A stretch of DNA of 64,000 nt. Origin: Iris pallida (lineage: Eukaryota > Streptophyta > Magnoliopsida > Asparagales > Iridaceae). Location: NCBI GenBank assembly GCA_029216955.1, contig JANAVB010009599.1, forward strand, positions 4,566,572-4,630,571, read 5' to 3'. Shown piece after piece: positions 30,550 through 43,213 of this stretch (position 1 is its first letter; every line of letters begins with the position of its first letter). The notes beneath the pieces are model-generated. The model was not told the DNA's origin and did not search any database. It worked only from the letters and a program-made list of their open reading frames with translations. Made by a program: the position numbers and the translations under genes.

Positions 30550-33194
30550 TGGACTTGGGAGCCCATCCTCTCTCTGAGGTGTTTGGCTCACCAGCTGGTC
30601 TTTTGGGATCAAACTACCTGGAAAATTTATCCCACGTCGAGTTTCCTCAAACCGACAAGCAGTATCCCCAGGAACGACATCAATTGATAGCTGCTCAAGG
30701 AGACAGAATGTTGCTGTCTTTGATGAATAGAGAATTATTGACATCACTGGACGACCAGCATTACCTGAAGCCCGCATTCATGTTTGGGGATGCAATTGAT
30801 TTCAAATCTCAGACAAACCCCAAGAAGGAGTCTTGGGTGTTCGAATTTGGGGAAAGGATGATGTATCTCCCAACAATGCCAAAAGATTATCCCCTTTCTT
30901 CTTTTGTTCACGCTGCACATTCGAGACGGATGATCTGGAATCTGACTTCCAACAGTCATGAAAGACCGGGAAGAATCATATTCAAGAGAGATGAGAACCA
31001 AATGGGCTATCATACAAGTGCTCCCAGTTGTAGTATCACTCCATTCTCAGGCTTATTGCCTGGATTCACACCAAGTGAGGGTTCATCTCTGATCCAGCCT
31101 GTGTAGATACCAATGTTCATTAACATGTTTATGAATGCTTCAGTATTATATCCCCGAGTCAACCCTAGACTTCCAGGATGGATGACTCCCCACAATAAAA
31201 ATTGGGTTCAACTTAGCTCTTGGGTTATGAAGAACTTCGAAACAGAATTACGAGCCATTGGATAGTTAGAAGCGGTAGCCTCCACAAGTCAAGGCATACC
31301 CATAAACAATAACCTGTTCTTAGATCTGATGGAGTTATATATCAGCTCGACAGGAACCTTTGCAACCCCAATAGGCGAAATGGGTTTTGCACTCCATGAG
31401 ATGCAATTCATATCCAAGCTACCAATGGGAGAAGTTCCATATGAAGAGTATGTTCATTCCAACCGAGAACTAGCAGAAATTAGCAAGAAAAACCCTCGCT
31501 TAGTCGAGGTATACCAAGTGCTAATGTGCCATTATTTGATCTGCACCACTATGTATGAAAGTGGATCAAATTTGGTATATATCAATAAATGGACAACATA
31601 TTTATTCTATCATAAGAATAGAGTGTCCAAGGAGGATAAGGAGAGATTCCAGGACAACAAGGCTCAAACCATCAACCCTTGTTCAATAATTCCTGCTGAT
31701 TTGATAAACACTTGGATGATCACATATAAGTCCCCGGACAAGTATTTGACCACCAAGGCTGGAGAATTCCTTGCGGGGACTGAAATACTGAGCTTTTTGA
31801 AACATGGCAGTCGAAAGCTCTTAAATGAAGCCTTGCTGGCGGGCTTTCTTTTCCTGTGGCTGCGAAGATGGGTCATACCAGGGACCAGTACAGTTAACAG
31901 AATTCATCGAAATGTACTATGGCCAGCAGTACATTTGGTATTTAAAGTCAAACTCAGTCTATTACCGACAATGGTATGCTAGATGAATGCGGGTTTACGA
32001 GCTTTTGGTGAAGAATTGATCAACAATGCTCCCTACTGTCACGATTTCCCTAGGATAAAGATGCCCTATAATTATTTGATGGACTGGCTACTGCACCACA
32101 ACTGCAGCTTATTACCACCAGGCCCTGAAAATGATGTGGAGGTATTCTTCCAGAAGTTTAGTAAAGCTACCTGGAAGGTGACTTCAGTGACGAATACACG
32201 GGCAGCACTAAACTTCTTCCATGGGTGAAATTTTTTTTGCACATGTCCACCAGTTCCAGCCGAATGTTTCGGTGTGTAATTTGACGACGTAGGTCGAGAG
32301 AGGACGGAAATACCTGCGCCAGTCTTTAATTGGCTAATATGCATCAGACCCTCACATCTGATGTATAGAATTGAAGATAACTGCATCTTCGAACCGTATC
32401 TACCCAGTCGGTTCGCTCGCCAGTTCGGGTATAACCAGCTCACGTTGGTAATCCCTCCACTACTTTCAACAATTATGGAAAATTAGTTGATGGAGCGAGA
32501 GCATGGCGGTATTGTAGCGCTGGATGCACCGGTACCAAATTTCATGTGTCAACTGCCTCGAGCACAACTGAGCTACGAATGCTTCATTTGTATGAACATT
32601 TTTATGTCTCCATTCGTTCCTTCGCCAAAGACTACAACATGAAAGGAAGTCTTCGGTGGAAAAAAGAAGGAGACGTCGAAGAACCAGTTATGGTACCTTC
32701 GGACGTTCCTGATGATGCTGTTCCAGATAAATATCTGGAAGCGATCCCTATAGGAGTTGGGAAGACAGCTGCAGGAGCAATTGCCATTACTACAACTCAA
32801 AAACGGAAATCAGACACAGCTGTTACTCTCCGGAAGAAGAAGAAGAAGATTACTGTTAAAGGGCCTTCTAAACAGAGAGCCGCTACTCCAGAAAGCGAAA
32901 ATTTTGTTGAGGAGACTCAAAACATTATATCTTCTTCAGCTCAACCTGGAGAAGGGTCTTCAGCACCCCAGCCAGCAGCAGCAATAGAAGTTATAGGAGT
33001 CCTATCTCCCAGACATCTCAGCACTTTATTGCATCTAACTTCGCCACAAAAGGCGAAAGCTGTTGAAGACACCGCCACAACTCATGCCAGTGATCCGAAA
33101 CCTATCCCCTCGGATGAACCGACTCTCGAATTAGATGATGATGACTGAGATCTAGATTATGATGCACTCTTATCGCGTCTTGCACCTACTCCAG
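30550..33194 (+). pseudogene. Antisense PMD-like gene of Tat-1, exon 2
   Basis: Main exon, related throughout to 59898-62283 of Tat-2. Landmarks in order: YLKPAFMFGDA, GTFATPIGEMGFALHEM (PMD-type EIGFAL-like motif, about 31346), a Trp-rich helix region, MPYNYLMDWLLHH, and FEPYLPSRFARQFGYNQ (about 32400), which resembles the RVARQFG.DQ signature of the plant mobile domain (PF10536). A basic/Ser-rich and acidic tail follows. Stops at about 31105, 31264, 31981 and 32226 inactivate it. The PMD family occurs in plant transposons and in a few host silencing and genome-stability proteins. The exact role here is unknown. Confidence 0.7.
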
Positions 33195-33274
33195 GTAAAG
33201 ATAAATTGCACAAAACTTATACAAAAATATGTATTGTGATTTTGTATATTAACTACTTTGTTTAATCTTTGTAG

Positions 33275-34598
33275 GTATCATCACTGTGACAAGGCATGTT
33301 GCTCCTCCTCCTCAAAAGTTTATTCCTGAAGAGGTAATAGAATCTGAAGAAGGAAGTTCTTCTTCAAAAGAAGATTCTCTTTCTAAGGAAGGTTCTCCAT
33401 CTATAGAGATACAACAAGAGTCCGCAGGAGAGGCACACCAAGGATTGTCTTCTCTTGCCGAAGAAAAAGATGAAGAGCCAACTGCAGAAGAAGAGCAAGC
33501 ACTACTCGAAGAATCAGTTACTGCTAAAGAACCGATTGCTGAGGACGTAGATATAGCGACAACATCAATTACTGCTGCTAGTCCAGACCAGATTCCTGAG
33601 ACAGTCATGTTCGAGTCTGAATCGAACATAGGAGGCAGAACCTCCGTAATACCATCCCCTACCATTGAAACTCAACTTCCAGAGGCAACAAAAAAGTTGC
33701 TGAAGATGTAGTCCTAGAGCTCCCTGGGAATCAATTAGCCATGGTAACGGTAACAGATATATCGTTAACTCAGCTTGCTACTACAGCGACGACAGCATCT
33801 GTTTCCGGTTTTCAAGAGAAGAGATTGGCAGATATTGCTGATACACCAAGCTCAAATGCTGATATGAATCTTTTAGTTGAGATTCATACTGAAATATTTT
33901 ACAAAACTTTGGCAGTGTTGATTAAAATGGTTTTGAAGAAAGGCCTTAGTTATGAAAGTTTGAAAAGTGCGATTGCTACCACTATAGACAACATCGCAAT
34001 GTTTAATGATACTGAGAGGGCAGCAGCTTTGCAGAAGATAGTCCAAGGACTTGAACAACCCATGAAAGAATATCTAAGGTTGTCAAGTGGGACTATAGAA
34101 AGCCTCGTCCAATCTGAGTATGATGCTCTCACTAATGAATATACGACTCGGGAAACCATCTTCAAAGAATCTCTCCAAGATTATAGCAATAAGGTTGCTG
34201 TGGAAATGACCTTCTTGAGAGAAAATAAACCCCTGTTGGAGCAGCATCAATAAGCCTATGAATCAATGAATATCAAAATCCATCAACAAAATAATAGAAT
34301 TCGTAAAGTCGAGGCTAAGCTAGCTCGATTAAAGGAAGAGAAAAATCAGATGACGGCAAATCGAGATGAATATTTGAGGTAGGGTTCTATTTTGGAAGAG
34401 CGAATCTTCGGTTCTGAATCAAATATCAAGACTCTCGAATAAGCCGAGGATAAAATGATAGCTGCTTTTGCCGAACTCTCTCATCTCTGCACTGCGGAAG
34501 CTCAAAGATCTATAGCATACACAACTGTATTGGGCTCTCGCGAAAAGCGTCTGGCAGAATTACAGAAAATGATTGAAGATCTATCTGCTCCACCTTAG
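33275..34598 (+). pseudogene. Antisense PMD-like gene of Tat-1, exon 3
   Basis: An 80-bp intron (33195-33274, GTAAAG...TTTGTAG) precedes this exon. The product is acidic and Ser/Glu-rich (33286-33711), then a long helical part with coiled-coil heptads (IRKVEAKLARLKEEKNQM, EKRLAELQKMIEDL) to TAG at 34596. A frameshift near 33690 and stops at 34251 and 34379 break it. Tat-2 has the same architecture: acidic linker, then coiled coil. The tail would suit dimerisation. Confidence 0.65.
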
Positions 34599-34675
34599 AA
34601 ATTTTTGTACTCAATAATTTTTTTTTATCTTCTGTCATTTCCTTCATTTTGCTGATGTAATATCTCCAATCATGA

Positions 34676-34681
34676 AATAAA
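34676..34681 (+). terminator. Poly(A) signal of Tat-1 antisense gene
   Basis: AATAAA 78 bp after the stop codon, in an AT-rich tail. Tat-2 has AATAAA about 90 bp after its stop. Confidence 0.5.
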
Positions 34682-34734
34682 TAAAATATATTATTATATA
34701 TATATATTTTTATAATAGGTATGAGAAAGAAAAC

Positions 34735-35125
34735 ATTTATCAGAGGTAATATGGACATAATAAGTCTTCAAAACTCAATCAAGTAGATTATATCTATCCA
34801 GAGGTAATGTGGACATGATATATAATAAATCTTTTTTTCTTTTTAGAGTGTACAATACTATCAGGGGTAATATGAACATGATAGATCGTAATGACTTAAA
34901 GAAATAGGTTAATATCTATTCAAAGGTAATATGGATACAATAGATAATAATAAAAAGAAGTAGATTTAATATCTATTCAGAGGTAATGAGAACATGATAG
35001 ATAATAATGAAAAGAAGTAGATTTAATATCTATTTAGAGGTAATGAGAACATGATAGATAATAATGAAAAGAAGTAGATTTATTATCTATTCAGAGGTAA
35101 TGAGAACATGATAGATAATAAATCT
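34735..35125. repeat. Minisatellite in Tat-1 3' region
   Basis: About six units of 55-60 bp built around agaggtaatgagaacatgat and agaagtagatttaatatct, with the last three nearly identical. It lies where the convergent pol and antisense gene meet. Tandem repeats in this 3' region are a known habit of Tat/Ogre elements and a source of satellite DNA. Confidence 0.85.
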
Positions 35126-35236
35126 TTTTATTTCTGAAATCAGCTAGTAAGACAGAAAATCAAAATTCTTTTTAGAAGAATAAATAATCAGCTTAACCAA
35201 ACCTTGGTAGCTGGGGAATGAAGAAGAAATTCAAAC

Positions 35237-36548
35237 TTAGTATTTCTTCAAGAATTTACCATTGATTGGCATCATGTGCAAATCTCCATTAGGTTTAGAC
35301 AACCTATAAGCACCATTAGAAAATACGGTTTCGACTACATAAGGACCTTTCCATTTAGCTTGGAACTTGCCTTTACTCTTATGAGTCATAACCATAGGTC
35401 TTCGAACAGCTAGAACTTGCTCTCCTACTTTAAATACCCTTTCTTTAACTTTGAGGTTAAAAGCTCGAGATATACGGGCTTGATACAGCTCAATGTGCTG
35501 TTGTGCTTGAAGACGCTTTTCATCCAAACCTTCAAGTCCTTGGAGTCTCAAACGGTCATTATTCTCCGTAGTTAGCCCATTAGCAATAGCTATTCAAAGA
35601 GATGGTATTTGGATCTCCAGTGGAAGAACAACTTCACATCCGTAAACCAATGAAAATGGTATAAAACTAGTTGGAGTTTTGACTGTCGTTCGATAAGCCC
35701 ATAAACATTCTCCAGGTTTCTCGTTCCAATCATGTTTATTAGAAGAAACGAACTTTTTAAGAAGTTTAATAATTATTTTGTTGAAAGCTTCTGCTAAACC
35801 ATTAGCAGCTGGGTTGTAAGCTGTAGAAGGTAAGTTCTGAATCCGATTCTTGTCACAAAATTGATAAAATGCCTGACTGACAAATTGTGGTCCATTATCA
35901 TGGATTATCCTTCGAGGAATCCCGAAACGATAAATGATATGATTTTTGATGAAGTTAACCACATTAGACGTTTTTACTTCAACAAGAGGAACTGCTTCTG
36001 CCTATTTAGAAAAATAATCCGTTATAGCCAGGATAAACCGATGCCCTTTGACAGAAGGGGATTAATTGGACCAATAATATCTATACCCCAAGCTTCGAAA
36101 GGCCAAGAAGCTGCTGTAGGATGTAAAAATTTAGAGGATTGATGAATAAAATCAGCATAAATCTGGCATGCTTTACACCGTCTGGCATAATCCACATCGT
36201 CTGCTATAGAAGGCCAATAATAACCCATTCTTTGAGTACGGTCTTGTAACTTTGGACCTGGTTGATGTGCTCCACAAACTCTGTCATGAGCTTCAAGAAG
36301 TATTTGCTTGGCTTCACTTTCCGAGAGACAACGCAGTAAAAGTCCATCATAAGAACGACGATATAACAAGTGCATAGAAGAATCATAGTAAAATCGAAAT
36401 AATTATTTTTTGATTGATGCAGCTTCTTTTGGATCTTCAGGTAAAATCCTATAGACTGTATAATCAATAAATGGAGTTCTCCAATCCTTTTGTTGAAAAT
36501 TTGATTCGGTAGCATAACTGTGTTCAATGTGCAAATTATTCTTGACAC
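35237..36548 (-). pseudogene. Integrase of Tat-1
   Basis: Minus-strand integrase in pieces. The zinc-finger part (36375-36022) has CGAHQPGPKLQDR and CKACQIYAD and the first catalytic Asp in WGIDIIGPI. The core (35962-35594) has the second Asp in IIHDNGPQF and the Glu in GLAEAFNK. The C-terminal part (35551-35237) has KWKGPYVV. Stops separate the pieces. No chromodomain follows, as expected for the Tat lineage. It would have inserted element cDNA into chromosomes. Confidence 0.85.
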
Positions 36549-36614
36549 ATAATAGGTCTCGATCCAATAAAGTGATGGTAATTTGTCTTCTGATTGGAAC
36601 TGCTAAGTCTGCAG

Positions 36615-37445
36615 CTAAACTAGCAAGAGCGTCAGCTTCCAAATTTTAAGAATGCGGTACAAATTCAATAAAAACCCTTTGAATGAAAGAGACAATTCGA
36701 TTACCACATGATGATAGGGAATAAGGTCAGGATTCCTGACTTTATATGTCCCTCTAACCTGATTGACGATCAGCTGAGAGTCTCCATAGGCTTCCAAGAA
36801 CTCAATGTCTAATTGTTTTGCTACTTGAAGACCTATTAGCAGAGCGTTATACCCCGCCACATTATTGGAACATGGTTCATTGAGGGAATAAGCACGGTAT
36901 ATAACCATTTTATCAGGAGAGACCAAGACAATGCCTACTCCGGAGACAATATTGCCTTTAGGTCCAACTCGTGATGCTCCATCAAAGTATAGTTGCCAAA
37001 TATTATCCCTCAAAGTCATGTTGCAATCTACAACTTCATCTAGAATTTTGTCATATAGCTTAGAAGTTTCAGGTATAGGGTGAGCTGCTAAGAAGTCAGC
37101 TAATGCTTGACCTTTTACTGATTTTTGAGGTATATAGACCATATCATAAGGAGTAAGCAACATTGCCCAAGTAGCTAACCGGGAGTTAAGAATACTCGGC
37201 TTCTTCATTAATACCCGAATAGGATTTATTCTGGATATGACATGAATAGTCTGTCCTGATACATAATGTCGCGTCTTTTGAATGGCAAAAACCGAGGCTA
37301 GACATTCTTTTTCCACAGGTGTATACCTGTGTTCTGCCCCAACCATCATGCGGCTAGGATAATAAATTGCCTGTTCATGACCTTCATCACTTTTCTGTGC
37401 GAGAAGAGCTCCAAGTGAATGATCCAATGCTCGAACATACATCAA
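36615..37445 (-). pseudogene. RNase H region of Tat-1 (two RNase H-like modules)
   Basis: Open frame of 276 codons. The first half is the degenerate Ty3 RNase H/connection (ALDHSLGALLAQ, YTPVEKECLA). The second is a complete-looking archaeal-type RNase H with LYFDGASR, NVAGYNALLIGLQVA (normally AEYxAL) and YGDSQLIVNQV. A second, acquired RNase H is the hallmark of the Tat/Ogre clade and supports the classification. Confidence 0.85.
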
Positions 37446-38991
37446 AAATGGTCTTCCACTACTGACAGAACTAAAATAGGTAGATTTGTTAGGTATTGTT
37501 TGATGTCATTGAATGCTTTTTGACATGCTTCATCCCAAACAAATGACACACCCTTCTTCAATAAACGAGAGAAAGGTTGACATCTTCCAGAAAGATTTGA
37601 TATAAATCTCCTGATATAAGCAATGCGACCTTGAAAGCCACGGAGTTCTTTCAAATTGCATGGAGGACGTATTTCAAGAATTGCTTTAACTTTATCCGGA
37701 TCAACACGAATACCTTGAGAAGTAATGTCAAAGCCCAAAAACTTGCCACTGGAAACCCCTAAGAAAGACATAGTGGGGTTCATCTTTAGTTGATGTCGAC
37801 GCATCAACTCGAATACTGTCTTCAAGTCCTGAATGTGATCATCTTTTGATCGACTTTTAACGACGATATCATCCACATAACATTCAACTGTTTTTCGCAG
37901 ATGTTCTTGAAAGATATTGCTCATGGCCCGCTGATATGTAGCGCCGGTATTTTTAGACCAAAAGGCATAACTGTGTAACAATAAACTCCAAGGGGTGTAC
38001 GAAAAGTGGTGTGCTTTTCATCTCCTGGATGCATCTTAATCTGGTTGTATCCTGAGAATCCGTCCATGAAAGACATACGTTCAAAACTACATGTATTGTC
38101 TATCATGACATCGGTGATCGGAAGTAGAAATTTGTCTTTTGGATAAGCTGCGTTGAGATCTCAAAAATCTATACAAACTTGAACTTTTCCATTCTTCTTT
38201 ATGACAGGAACAATATTGGCAACCCAATCTGGGTGTTGTTCTTCACGGACAAAACCATATGTGATCAGCTTTTTAACTTATGCTTCAATTGCATCCATCA
38301 TGTCTGGTCGAAAACGTTGCTGCTGTTGTTTTACAGGTTTGATATTAGGAAGAATATTGAGTTTATGGGTAGCAACTTTAGGATCCAGACCTGGCATATC
38401 CTCATAGCTCCATGCAAAGATATCAATATATTCTTTTATCAGCTTTATCAACTTTTCTTTTTCATCTTCGGAAAGGTTTTTGCTGAAAAAGATTGGCTTT
38501 GACGTAGTTTCGTCACCAACATCAATCTGGTCAATTTTATCTTCTGTGGGTAGCTGTCGCTGTTCAAACCGAAGCTCCCACTGAGTATCTATTTGTTGTG
38601 CCCAAGGGTTATTTTCAAATAGTTTAGACTCATCATCGGTTTGAACCATATTAACTGAAAAGACATGTTCAGATTCGACGTACTGGACTCCTTCAGAAAC
38701 TGAGGATTGTGAAGAACTGGAAGAAAATTCTTCTTCCATATCTTCCTTAAACATGTGGGATGTATTATATCCCAAACCATAACGGGTTTGTTGATAAAAC
38801 GGATCACCACATAACGGTAATCGCCTACCTTTGCCCTGATTGAGACCTGACATGGTTTTTAAATCATATCCCATATTTTGAATAATCTCAAGAGATTGTC
38901 GACTATATCTGTCAATTCTGATTTTTCCTTTATCTTTCTCTTCGAGATTATCTGTCTGGATAACAGGAATATTTCTAGCCAAACCAAACAC
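37442..38991 (-). pseudogene. Reverse transcriptase of Tat-1
   Basis: The RT N-terminal part is open from 38991 to 38278 (DIFAWSYEDMPGLDP, then KQQQQRFRPDM). There are lesions through about 38110, the FMDGFSGYNQI palm motif at about 38060, and the catalytic YVDD (about 37870) in the frame 37981-37442, followed by a connection domain. The usual first palm Asp is present (MDGFSGYNQI). Stops and indels inactivate it. Confidence 0.85.
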
Positions 38992-39116
38992 AATTTGACG
39001 CTTGTTTTTCTTAGTAACGGGATCACAAAATAAGATTCTTCGTGACGTCTATAAACCACACAAGCTTGTGATGATGAGGCAACAGGTAGAAAATAAGGAG
39101 TAGATGTTAGGAACAT

Positions 39117-40289
39117 CTAAGCATAGGGCCCAACATCGACATGAGGGGGAAAAAAATTCTCTTTATGGTTAATATATAAGGTTTTCTCTGTATTTATGTC
39201 AGTTTTATGTTGATGACCTTGATTATCAAAAGTTATTCTTTCAATATATTTGACAGCCATATACTCCAAAAGGAAATCTTTATTAAAATGGGAAAATACA
39301 GATTGATCAATATTTATATCATTGACAGACTGGTTACTACGCTTTGGATTAATCATTAACGGACCATTATTCGTCTTAGGCGTAGACTTGCCCAGGTTGA
39401 TAACTAGTGGCTTTGAATCAGTTGGACAAGAAATACGTCCTTTAACCTTGATCATGAGAGGATGATCATTAGTGTTGGCTTGAACTCGACTTTTGACTGG
39501 AATTCTCACAGATTCATCAGACGCAGCTTGAGTTCTTCCTTTAACTTTAATCACCAAAGGTTCATCATTGACAGGTTGGGGTCGAATCCTACCTTTAACC
39601 TTAATCTTCAAAGGTTGATCTTCTGAAGGCGATTGGTCTTCTGAGGGCGATTGGTCTTCTGAAGGCGATCGATCTTCAGCCATATCGGATATTTCTTTCA
39701 CATGCTCCTGTGTATAAAGTATTGAATTAGAGAAATAGGCTTCAACACCTTTAAAAAGATTAAGATCTGTAAATTTAGTCTTTACAGTCCCCTGAGAATC
39801 AACATATTTGAAGCATTGGTGGAGAGTTGAAGGTACAATATTATGCTCATGTATCCATGGTCTTCCGAGGAGGATATTATAAGATACATCTGAATTGATA
39901 ACGTAGAAGGTTGCCATGGTTCGAAGATCACCTATTTGAATCTTCAAACGAATTTTTCCCAATGGTTTACTCCTTCCAGAATTGAAACCAACAATTGTCG
40001 TACTAGTGTAAGTCAACTTACTAGTAGGAATCCTCAATGGTCGTTGTATACTCTGAATAATAATGCTAATGAAAGACCAATGATCAATGTAAATCCTGTC
40101 AATTTTGATAGAGTCAATATACCCTATATAACACAAAGGCCTGTCATGTCGATTATGCTTCAACAACATATCCTCTTGTGTGAAAGTAATGTTAGGAATT
40201 GATTCCATCACACTGTGACATTGGGGACACGACACCGGTGTATTATCAGGACTTTTGAGCTGAGCTAAACATGAATCATCCTGTAGCAA
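39117..40289 (-). pseudogene. Protease region of Tat-1
   Basis: Open frame of 390 codons with a retropepsin-like fold region (IDRIYIDHWSFISIII where active elements have a DGGSA-type motif, and YNILLGRPWIHEH, the conserved C-terminal LLGRPWIH). The catalytic DGGSA is degraded to DHWSF. A Lys-rich repeat region (VIKVKGR, repeated) and QSPSEDQSPSEDQ repeats follow. It cleaved Gag-Pol in the ancestor and is inactive here. Confidence 0.75.
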
Positions 40290-40297
40290 AGCTTCAC

Positions 40298-41556
40298 TTA
40301 AAGTTTCTTGACTTTTTTAGAGAGACGAAGTAACTCAAAGATGGAAAGTCTAGCCGGAGTATTGGCTAATTGGGCTAGAATGTCAAACTTATAGGGTTTT
40401 ATCAACCCTTGATTTGAACCAGACTTCAGTGGGACGTCAAAACATACCGCCTTCTGTTTCCCTTTTTCAACCACCGATGGTTTAGAAGGTTTTGCCTCAG
40501 CAGAAATAGAAGATGACTGAGTCGGTAGTGTTTCAACGACGTCATCCACTTCTTTGGATGTTCCCTCGTAATCTTTGTGGTAGTATTTTCCAGATCTTGT
40601 ACCATGCAAAAGCCTCTTCTTCAGACTCATGAGAATGAAGTACCGTATTACATGATTTAGTCTTCTTTCCCTTAGTCTTCGTCTTATAGGGATTTTTATG
40701 AGGAACCTCAAATCCCAACCCAACGGAGGATTTCTGACCTCGAATTTGCAAAAGAACTTGCATACCTTTACCATTGTTCAAGCCTTTCGCTTTTTAAAAG
40801 TCATAGCCCATCTTTTTCATGAGATGGACCGATTATTGACTGTACATGTGAGTGGGTAGTGTACTTTCAACAGACGTTCCAACAGATAAAAAAGGAACGA
40901 AAACCCCTGTAGTCGTAAGGGAGGAAACTTTCGGTACAAGTGGCAAAATCCCAACCAGAGCTTTCTCATAGGCAGCAAAAACATGTTGTGCCCTATACAA
41001 AGGGACACTATTCATTGCTAACCATTGTTGATGAGTAAGTTTTAGTTTGGTAGAAGTAGCCAAACTTGGAGGGCATATATTCAAACTCCTTAGCCTATCT
41101 TTCAAAGATATGTCATCCCATAGATGATCAAAATCATCATAATTGGAGATTACAACATGAGAAATCATATTACAGGTTTTGACTTTTTGACCTTTCTTGG
41201 ATTTTGAAATTTTACTTTCATGTTCGATTTCAGGTACTAAATCAGGGGTACCCACATGATTTTACCATTTTTCAAGGTGAGAGGCAATAGTCCTTTACTT
41301 TGATCTCTGGCTGGTGGAAGATTCACAATCTTCTTTATCGCCTTCGAAATCGGGACAATCCTATCGGGAACTTGCTATGGAGGAAGATCTCCAAACTAAG
41401 AGAAATTATGTTAGTTGTGAATGTATGCTCATCATTAGTTAAAGCGATAGCTTTAGCATTTATCAACTCTTGAATCTTCTTCTTCAAGACATAGCAAGCC
41501 TTAGTAGGATGATTTATGTATCTATGATAGATACAATACTTGGGATTATCAGTCAA
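40298..41556 (-). pseudogene. Gag C-terminal/linker region of Tat-1
   Basis: Pieces of the stretch between Gag core and protease. One is YCIYHRYINHPTKACYVLK at 41556-41335, a CHC zinc-knuckle-like signature typical of Tat Gag. A 140-codon frame spans 41255-40833. Another frame (40781-40542) contains QIRGQKSSVGLGFEV, reminiscent of a G-patch. Broken by stops. Confidence 0.65.
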
Positions 41557-41995
41557 ATCTACCTCATTAGGTCATTTTGGATCTAGAATCTAGAGTTTAC
41601 CACTCTTGATGAGGTATTGGAATATCCCAGGAATATCACTGTCGTCGAAAGAGTACTCTTCTTTCGGCTTAGAAGACTCCGAATTACTTGGTATAGTTTT
41701 GGATTTTGAAAGGTTCACCACCAGGGTTTTCTTTCCTTTTCCATTGTGATTACCAGATTTGTTACCTGAAGAGACTTTCTTTCCTTTATTTTCTGAGGAC
41801 GAAGATCATCCCATGTTCACGAGCCAATCTACCATTGGTCTCAGCTGAAACTGCTGCTATAATAAATGAGGCCCAATATGTGAATTAAGAGCCTGTAAAA
41901 CAGCGATGGTTGGTCGCAGATTTATTTTGCATGTATCAATTAATGCTGAATCTGGCATACCATGAGGCATTTTCAAAGTAGCCTATCGGAAACGT

Positions 41996-43213
41996 TCAAT
42001 AAACGTCCGAGTATCCTCTAACTCTTTTTTGTTTAATCTCTATTAAGGAAGACATATTCATGTCCATCCCTCCTTCATAGAAACGAGAGAGAAACATTGC
42101 TTTGAACTCGTCAAAAGACGATATGCAATTATCGGATAGACTGCGATACCAATCGTATGCTGTACCCGTCAAACACCCAATAAAGACTCGGGTGAGAAGA
42201 GCATCATTTTTCTGTAGATGTACAGTCATAATATCAAAATAATTGATATATTGACTCGGAAAAGCTTTTCCATCAAATAATACCATAGATTGTGCCTTAA
42301 ATTTGGGAGAAAAGGGCACATCATTCCAATGGAGAGGATAAGGTTGCTTGATCCCCAACTTCTGGAGCTGATCTTTGTGCTTAAGAACTTCAAATTGTGC
42401 TTTTAACCCCCGAACTACTTGAATAGCTTCACTATTTTGAGGGAGAATGGTGGTTGGATGTACCGTAACTCCTACCGGAGGTGATACATCTTCTAGAATG
42501 AGAGGGTCAGAAGATACAGAGTTTTGATTGATAACAGGCTCTTGACTCAGATTATTCAAAGGTATGTCAACCCCTTGACTATCTTGAGTTTGCGCAGCTA
42601 CCTGTACTGGTGTTATCTCTACCGGTTGGACTGTTTGCTGAGTAGTTATTATCTGATGCATATTTTGCATCATGGCAAGCATAGCCTTTAGCGATTGTTC
42701 CACAGCGGAAAGATGCTATTCTGTATGAGAAGTAGACGTCTCTTATTCTTCTCCGATAATATAAGATTCGACTTCTCTTGAACATACAGAGGGATTGGTG
42801 TAGAAATATGAATCAACACTATCAGTTTCTGACTCCAAATACTGTGTACCCCCAGCCTCCGAATATGAAGAATGCATACTTAAAGATCGTTGACTTCTTG
42901 ACCGAGTATGTTGATATAATCCTTCAAAAGTGTCAAGGATTCGGTTGAACCGTTGTTGACTTGGAGTCAGGGATGAATTGAGTTTTGGACGTCGTCCTCT
43001 ATTGATATGAGATGCCATATTGACCGATGCATATGACAACTCATGTTCTTGGTCATCAATTTGTTGCTGAGGTACATTGTAGCTTAATCGATCGAAAACT
43101 GACCGTTTAGTAGCAGCACAGCAACATTTGATCACAATTTGGTGATATTCACAATGATGATTTTCTTGAGGGAGTGTTACAGGAGATTTTCTAGTTTTTA
43201 TGCTTTTGCACAA
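41996..43213 (-). pseudogene. Gag core of Tat-1
   Basis: Frames 43213-42743 and 42703-41996. The second has the plant retrotransposon Gag signature: FDGKAFPSQYINYFDIMT, LTGTAYDWYRSLSDNCIS and FKAMFLSRFY. The first is Gln/Ser-rich. A Gln/Val/Thr-rich predicted coil (MEQSLKAMLAMMQNMHQII) precedes the core. It would form the virus-like particle. Confidence 0.75.
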
